Shown here: positions 58,905 through 64,000 of the stretch, one piece after another
How positions within the stretch are numbered: position 1 is the first letter of the stretch
Layout of the letters: the number at the start of each line of letters is the position of its first letter
Source of the DNA: Amblyomma americanum
Lineage: Eukaryota > Arthropoda > Arachnida > Ixodida > Ixodidae
Length of the DNA stretch: 64,000 nt
Assembly (NCBI RefSeq): GCF_052857255.1
Contig: NC_135497.1
Location: 194,466,006-194,530,005 of the forward strand
Reading direction: 5' to 3'
Notes under the pieces: generated by a model
Seen by the model: only the letters and a program-made list of their open reading frames with translations
Databases searched by the model: none
Told to the model about the DNA's origin: nothing
Made by a program: the position numbers and the translations under genes

Positions 58905-59727
58905 GAAGGCGCAGTTATTTGAGAGCACAAGTGTTTATTACACAGGAAGCTGCATTACATAACACTGCACTGATCCCCAGACCTCAGTACAACCCGTAGC
59001 CCAGCCACAGCACCCGAAAGCGAGCCCGTGGAGCCACGCGCGCAAAGCAAAGACTACATATGCGCGTGACGGCACAGCCAAGGGCGATAGCATGCCGCAT
59101 GGCCAACCAGAGGGTTAGATTGCACGCCAGACAACACGAAGGGAGGATGGGGAATGCGTGGAGCACATCTTGACGACGCAGGTCGCACGTCGATGGTCCA
59201 TCGCGCGTCGTCACCGGCAATGGCCGGCGATGACGGAGAACCAGCCAGATCAGGCCCTCTCTAATCTGGAGCGCGTGAGCGCCGCACAGGCGGTCGACGC
59301 TACTGCGGAGGCTCGGGCCTGGACTCAAGCGTACATACTAGGTGCGCAAAGTTACACCACCCGCGCTCTTGGTCCACCGGCAAGGGCCGGGGCACCCGGG
59401 AGGCGAAATCTACGCACCGTTCTGCTGCCCGAGTCAGTGGCGATCTCTCCGTTCATTTTCCGCTCGGGCCTCTTGCCGAAACCACGCACCCCCACTGTCA
59501 CTCGGGAGTGACCCAATGGGGACGCGAGGTCGAAGCGGGAAGAACAGAAGGGAGGGTAATTTACAGCGGTTCTTCAAAAGAGCTTCCCTTAGAAAGGAGG
59601 ACAACCTCGCAGCTGCCTGCATTCCGCTCGCGGACACCCCACGGGGTTCTCTCTAACGAGCAAAACGGCGCCAGCGAGCGCGCACTCCAATCGCTCAAGA
59701 AGCCCATTCCCCATAAGTGTCCTAACA
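58905..59727 (-). other. GC-rich island in the intron, possible LTR-like insertion
   Basis: CpG-rich segment in an AT-rich intron. Read on the minus strand it starts TGTTAGGACACTTATGG and near its end has TAATAAACACTTGTGCTC, a poly(A)-signal-like AATAAA. That shape would fit a solo LTR, but I see no target duplication or internal part. Domain-less frames run on both strands. Confidence 0.25.
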
Positions 59728-60741
59728 TGGCTGAGGTTTCCACCTGGTTGAAGTTTTTGCAGATTAGATAACAGACAACTCATCCTACTTCATGGCCTAG
59801 GCACTTGTGGACATGTGTGCAGCCTTAGATGTTAAGCACTGCAAGAAACCCATAACTGTATGAAGCAGCTGAGCTGGTACATCAAACCCTTGCTAGTAGC
59901 CTCTGCTCAGCGACCCAAGAACTGGGATGCCTACCTTCATGGGACAGGCTGCTTGCATTCTGTGGTGAACTGTTTGATGAGTACATGCCTCCTATTTTCA
60001 CATTTTGCAAAAAGCTGCCAAACTCACTGGACTGTGTTCTGCAAATCGGCAGTGGATGGATGCCACTTTGTTGCACACTCCTGGATCTGTGGTACCTCTG
60101 CTCATGCTTGCATTTAGAGCAAGCATTGCACTGAAAAAAGTTAGTCACCATTCGATCAGATAGGGAGTTGCATTACAGAGTGGTAGATTTCATTCTAGGC
60201 TACGACCACATTCTGAGGGACTTGTACAAATGTATCTCATCCTCCCTGTTAGCTGAGGGATCAGGGTTGTACTGTACAGGACCCAGAGTGACATGTACAT
60301 AGAAGCTGATGGACTCAATGAGGAGGCCTGCGGTCTTTCCAGTCAGTGTTCATACCTCAAACCTTTTATTGCTAGAAACAGCAATTAAGGGAAGGCAGAT
60401 TCCGAACTAGAGACAAACCAGATTGAGGTGCGGCAGGCTGCTGTCCCCATATGCACCAATACAACCTACAGGAGTGTAGTTTGTCACCCTTTCCTGGCCG
60501 GCAGGTGCAAAACCAGTTTTTCTACACCCAGATGCAGACAGGTTGGGGCTACACATAGCTGCTGCTCACAGTCGTCAATCTAGCGAGGATTAGTCAAGCC
60601 ATTTGCAACCCTGGAACCTGACAAGTCTAAAAGCTAGAGGCTTCATGATCAAGCTAAAGTGAAACCCAAGCCAAAAAGGTGCCCCAGAGCTTTCAAATGC
60701 AGAACTCCATGGCCCTTTCAAGAACAGGCAAGCAGCATATA

Positions 60742-60809
60742 ATGATTCGCCTATTTTTTTATGTCTGCCAATGCCAGCATTAGCAGACGTCAAAAAATAG
60801 GCGAATCAT
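60742..60809. repeat. 68-bp near-perfect hairpin
   Basis: Left arm starting ATGATTCGCCTATTTTTT and ending GTCTGC, right arm GCAGACGTCAAAAAATAGGC and on to GAATCAT: 27-bp arms with two mismatches around a 14-nt loop. Size and loop are compatible with a pre-miRNA-like stem or with a tiny foldback element. It lies in the MARVEL intron. Confidence 0.75.
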
Positions 60810-61486
60810 CTTAACCAGCCGTCATTAACTAAATTCTAATCGTTGACTTTTTACTATTACTAGTAGGCACCTGATTGCAATTAGAGATTTGTTGCCGGCC
60901 GTTAATAATAGCCATATCAGTTATTTCGAAAACTCCATTACTCTCACCGCTGTGGCATGACAAAATTGAGCTATTTCGACTAGTTACGACCACGGGAGGG
61001 GTTGCTTTGCCTGTATACTTTTCGAATACCCTGCTTTGTATACCCTGCTTGTCATCAGACAGTGTGCACATATCTGTGCTTTGTGCACTTAAAAGCCCCT
61101 AGATGTCGTGCATGGAAAGCAAGAGCTCTGGAAAAGAAAGAACAGCTCAGCAGCTAGCTTTGGCTGCAAAATACAGCTTACATGTAGCTAACATGCTTAT
61201 TTATTTCATAATCGATCATAGCTAAGAGTGCATTGCAAGCCATAGATGCTAGATCAGATGAGGATGTACTTCTGTAGGAAAGAAAATTTTTTATATGAAA
61301 ATGCTTAACCAGTTGTTTTCACCTTACAAAAGCACTGCAAATTATTTGCATGTGGAGGGAAAACCTACACCAGGGTTCACATGCGTGTATGTCCTAGCTC
61401 TTAATGTGTTTTTTCCTGTTCACTCCTTTGTAATGAAACATGTCCACACTCTGCAAATTTATGTTGTGTGATGTTCGTTTTTACAG

Positions 61487-61657
61487 ATTATCAACTTGAT
61501 TGGATTCATTTGCTCTCAACTTGACTACTATTTCCCGAGCACATCCAATTGGTATGGTTTTGTGTCGATGACTGCATTTTGGGTGACCCTGGTGCTCCTG
61601 TTCTTCTACCTTTGCCGCCTGATTGAGAGGGTGAAGTTCGTTCCCTGGATGCTCGCA
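61487..61657 (+). CDS. MARVEL-domain protein, second coding exon
   Basis: Acceptor TTTTTACAG at 61486 and donor GCA|GTAAGT at 61657/61658; 171 bp, 57 codons, phase 0 on both sides. It encodes the end of helix 1 (IINLIGFICSQ), an extracellular loop with DYYFPSTSNW, helix 2 (VTLVLLFFYLCRL) and the short cytosolic loop ERVKFVPWMLA. The W-Y-G...helix...VPW pattern is that of MARVEL tetraspans such as CMTM4/8 and plasmolipin. Together with the neighbouring exons it gives a coherent protein with no stop. Confidence 0.92.
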
Positions 61658-61928
61658 GTAAGTACTATACACACACCATTGATCCTAGATGAACTTGGGG
61701 CATCTTAGCTGCAGTATTGGTGTTGAAAGCAGCATCTAAATTTCATGAGATAAATATTGATGCCTTCACTGAAAAAAAGTTGGCAAGTAGAAGATGCCAA
61801 TGCACAGTGCAGTGGTGTGGATTTGACACAAGTCCATGCTCAGCTTTCACATTCATTCACTACCTTGCAGCAGTGGTTACAGTGACTTATGATATTTTGT
61901 TCTTGGTTAATAATACCACAGGAGTATT

Positions 61929-62328
61929 AATGCGATAGCATTAGAGGTCCTGTTCACAAGAAAAGCTGGCGTCTGTCCACTTGTGTCACTAAAAAGGTGG
62001 CCATCTACCCACCAGGTTGTGGGCAACCTACCCACTATGGCAGGTGGAAATGAAATTAACAAATAAATTCATTGCAATTGTGACCTGCATGCCCTCCATG
62101 GCACTTTGGATCAGCTCATTGGTTGAGAGATACATTCTCCCGACAAACTACCTGTGCAAAAATGAGCTTTACAGGAGCTCAGGGAGAGCAGCCTGGGTTG
62201 CACAAGCCCCACCGGTGGTTGTTTGAAGCAGCCATTTGCTGGGGCAGTGGTGCATCGTTTAACCTAGCTATGAATCTATGGAAGAGAATGAATATCTGTG
62301 TGAGAGGGGTCTCTAATGCTATCACATT
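61929..62328 (-). mobile_element. 400-bp MITE, copy 3 (family M), ends resolved
   Basis: Terminal inverted repeats AATGCGATAGCATTAGAG (61929-61946) and, reversed, AATGTGATAGCATTAGAG (62311-62328) match at 17 of 18 positions. Inside, CAAGCCCCACCGGTGGTTG reversed matches copies 1 and 2. No clear target duplication and no coding capacity. Confidence 0.75.
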
Positions 62329-62935
62329 GTACTCTTAAGGTTAGATTAAATGTTATCCAAGCTTTTTTTTTGTTTCTTTTGTGCAGCAAGTTACTTCCTA
62401 CTTAATTTCTCATAATTTTAAGCTGAATGCGAGTCATTCTATGGTACCCCTTATGGTAACGTATTACATTTTTACTTCAGCCAAATGGATATTTTTTAAT
62501 GCTGCCTGCATCTAGTGTTGCATAGACTACAGTATGAAAGACAGCGTCAGCTGCTCAAGCATCAAAAAATGTTTGTGGTCTTGGTTTGCATCTCTTAGCG
62601 TCACAAGTCTTGCGATAACTCATTCTGACGTAACAACATTTTGCAAGAAATAGTTTGTTTTGCAAAATACATGTGGTTGTATAGATACACTGACATTCAT
62701 TATGGGTGCACATCATGCATATAGTGAACCAGAAAGAGGTGGCATATGTAAATTTAATGTGCTATGTGGAGGACGTCAACAAGTTATCACATGTCACTAC
62801 GTTGTGTAACCATCACGTGCCCATCAACCTTCCTAGATAAAGTCACATCGCACCTGTCATTATAAAAGAAAAATGTTATGGTTTCTGATGTCAACTCCAC
62901 CCTTATAATACTCTTCAGAAAAAATGGTGTCATTA

Positions 62936-63659
62936 AAGGGTGATGTGGAGATCAGATTGCAAAGATATAAAAAAAAGTCGATTTTTGAAAAGCACACTAT
63001 TTGGTATCTACAACACTCTTTCTATGTTGTACTGAAATATTTCACTCAAAAATAAACTCTAAGCGGTCCAAATAAATATATTTGTCAGCATCTACACATA
63101 GAAAGTGTATGCTATTTTAGAACTTTCAGGCTTGTTTTTTCGAAAGTTTGTTTTGAGCTTATGTATGACCTTGCTCGTGGAAAGCATAACACTGCAATGG
63201 GAGCACAGATTTTAATCTCGTTTATTATGTTGAATTAGTTGCTGAAATGTGCCTTACATCAAGACAGTCTCAGATTTACCATTTAGGCATCATCATTTCT
63301 GATTACACAATAATTGGAGCGTGATACATTCTAAGCATAAAGAGAAGGTGCATACTATGTTGTTTAGAAAAAGAGCAGAGAAATTTTTAAAAAATTAAAG
63401 AGAATCTTGACTTAGACCATACGTCTTAGTAACTATTAAAAACATTTACAGATCCATAACCCATTTTGCTGTCACGCTAGGCTTTCTACGAACAAGCAAC
63501 ATGTGACCAACATATAAACATTGATAAAATAATAACTACTGAAGATATCATTGTGAAACATTGTAGCTGTCTGTTTGATGCTATTTCAAGCCAATCTGCC
63601 AAGTTTCGTCACTCTAAGTCAAAAAATAGAAAGTTTGCTCCGATCCCCTCATCCCCCTT
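62936..63659. mobile_element. 0.7-kb MITE-like element with imperfect TIRs
   Basis: The left end AAGGGTGATGTGGAGATC and the right end (reverse complement AAGGGGGATGAGGGGATC) match at 15 of 18 positions. The interior is AT-rich without a transposase. The left flank is ATTAA and the right flank CAAGG, so a target duplication is not clear. Confidence 0.55.
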
Positions 63660-63895
63660 CAAGGAAATAAAAGTGAAGTGAGTTTTCTGATGTATATGCA
63701 TTTGCTTCCTTTTGCCGGTGAGAGTGTAAATGGTGATGTAAATGAAGGTAACCAATTTATTTTAACGCACAGGCGTGCCATTGTCTTACCTCCTGCGTTG
63801 CATCAAGATGTTAAAAATTGCAGCTATCACTGCGCTTTGATATTTCGCTGTGTGTGTTTCAATTCTTTAATCACTGCTTTTTTTTTCTCTTGCAG

Positions 63896-63994
63896 GAGTT
63901 TGTGTACTGTGGCGTTTGGGCAACCTTGTATTTTACAGCAGCCATAGCTGCAGCTGTTAAGGGCAGATATCAGGAATGCCTGGCAGCAGCTGCT
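63896..63994 (+). CDS. MARVEL-domain protein, third coding exon (gene continues beyond window)
   Basis: Acceptor CTCTTGCAG at 63895 and donor GCT|GTAAGT at 63994/63995; 99 bp, 33 codons, phase 0. It encodes helix 3 (EFVYCGVWATLYFTAAIAAA) and the start of the second loop (VKGRYQECLAAAA). With the earlier exons this makes 134 residues; family members have about 150-210, so one further exon with helix 4 and the C-terminal tail should lie to the right. Function: a four-helix membrane protein, probably in plasma-membrane or vesicle organisation (from the family). Confidence 0.9.
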
Positions 63995-64000
63995 GTAAGT

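Larger units (their letters stand above)
57981..61486 (+). other. MARVEL gene intron between first and second coding exons
   Basis: Bounded by GTAAGC and TTTTTACAG. Contains a tandem duplication, a GC-rich island and a perfect-looking hairpin, listed separately. Nothing else with coding character. Confidence 0.8.
61658..63895 (+). other. MARVEL gene intron between second and third coding exons
   Basis: Bounded by GTAAGT and CTCTTGCAG. Contains two MITE-like elements (61929-62328 and 62936-63659). The remainder is AT-rich without recognisable features. Confidence 0.85.

Noticed and set aside
62936..63659. TTAA target duplication for the element in the last intron
   Set aside because: The left flank is ATTAA but the right flank reads CAAGG, so the duplication is not supported although the ends are inverted repeats.

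Overview
This window looks like a piece of the nuclear genome of a hard tick (Ixodidae). The main reason is about fifteen copies or fragments of a tRNA-derived SINE with a GGCTCAGTGGTTAGG A-box, a GGTTCGAACCC B-box and an (ATT)n tail. This matches the Ruka-type SINEs known from ticks. The single-exon kelch gene, widely spaced GT-AG exons, many LINE 3' ends and MITE-like DNA transposons also fit a large arthelminth-free arthropod genome. The tick assignment is inference, since no search was run.

Only two protein-coding host genes can be supported. The first is on the minus strand: a complete 605-residue BTB-BACK-Kelch (KLHL-type) protein in one exon at 13206-15023. It has a good splice acceptor just upstream of the ATG (exon start near 15144) and a near-perfect splice donor at 25919/25920. 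The model is therefore a non-coding first exon near 26 kb, a 10.8 kb intron, and one exon holding the whole reading frame and the 3' UTR. The second is on the plus strand: three phase-0 exons at 57799-57980, 61487-61657 and 63896-63994. They encode the N-terminal part of a MARVEL-domain four-helix membrane protein (CMTM/plasmolipin-like), and the gene runs off the right edge. The two genes are divergent. A candidate shared promoter region lies at about 25.9-27.1 kb, but the link to the MARVEL gene is weak.

Layout. 1-4 kb: SINE copies, including a head-to-tail pair, and a decayed LINE ORF1. 4-13 kb: AT-rich DNA with few genes or repeats, containing an RTE-like LINE fragment nested between hAT-like termini, then the kelch 3' UTR. 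13-15 kb: kelch gene. 15-26 kb: its intron, holding two pogo/Tigger remnants, a 1.1 kb element with a TAA target duplication, a long inverted repeat and a SINE. 27-54 kb: a GC-variable, gene-free stretch dense in SINEs, LINE 3' ends, microsatellites and CpG-rich segments. 54-64 kb: a TTAA-flanked MITE, then the MARVEL exons with hairpins, a GC-rich island and two more MITEs in the introns.

The two proteins have no evident joint pathway: one is a likely CUL3 E3 ligase adaptor, the other a membrane-organising tetraspan. No CRISPR array, bacterial operon, rRNA or convincing functional tRNA was seen. The most interesting signals are a chain of three overlapping uORFs before the kelch start, perfect or near-perfect hairpins, E-box and NRF-1-like site duplications, and several MITEs whose ends can be placed to the base.
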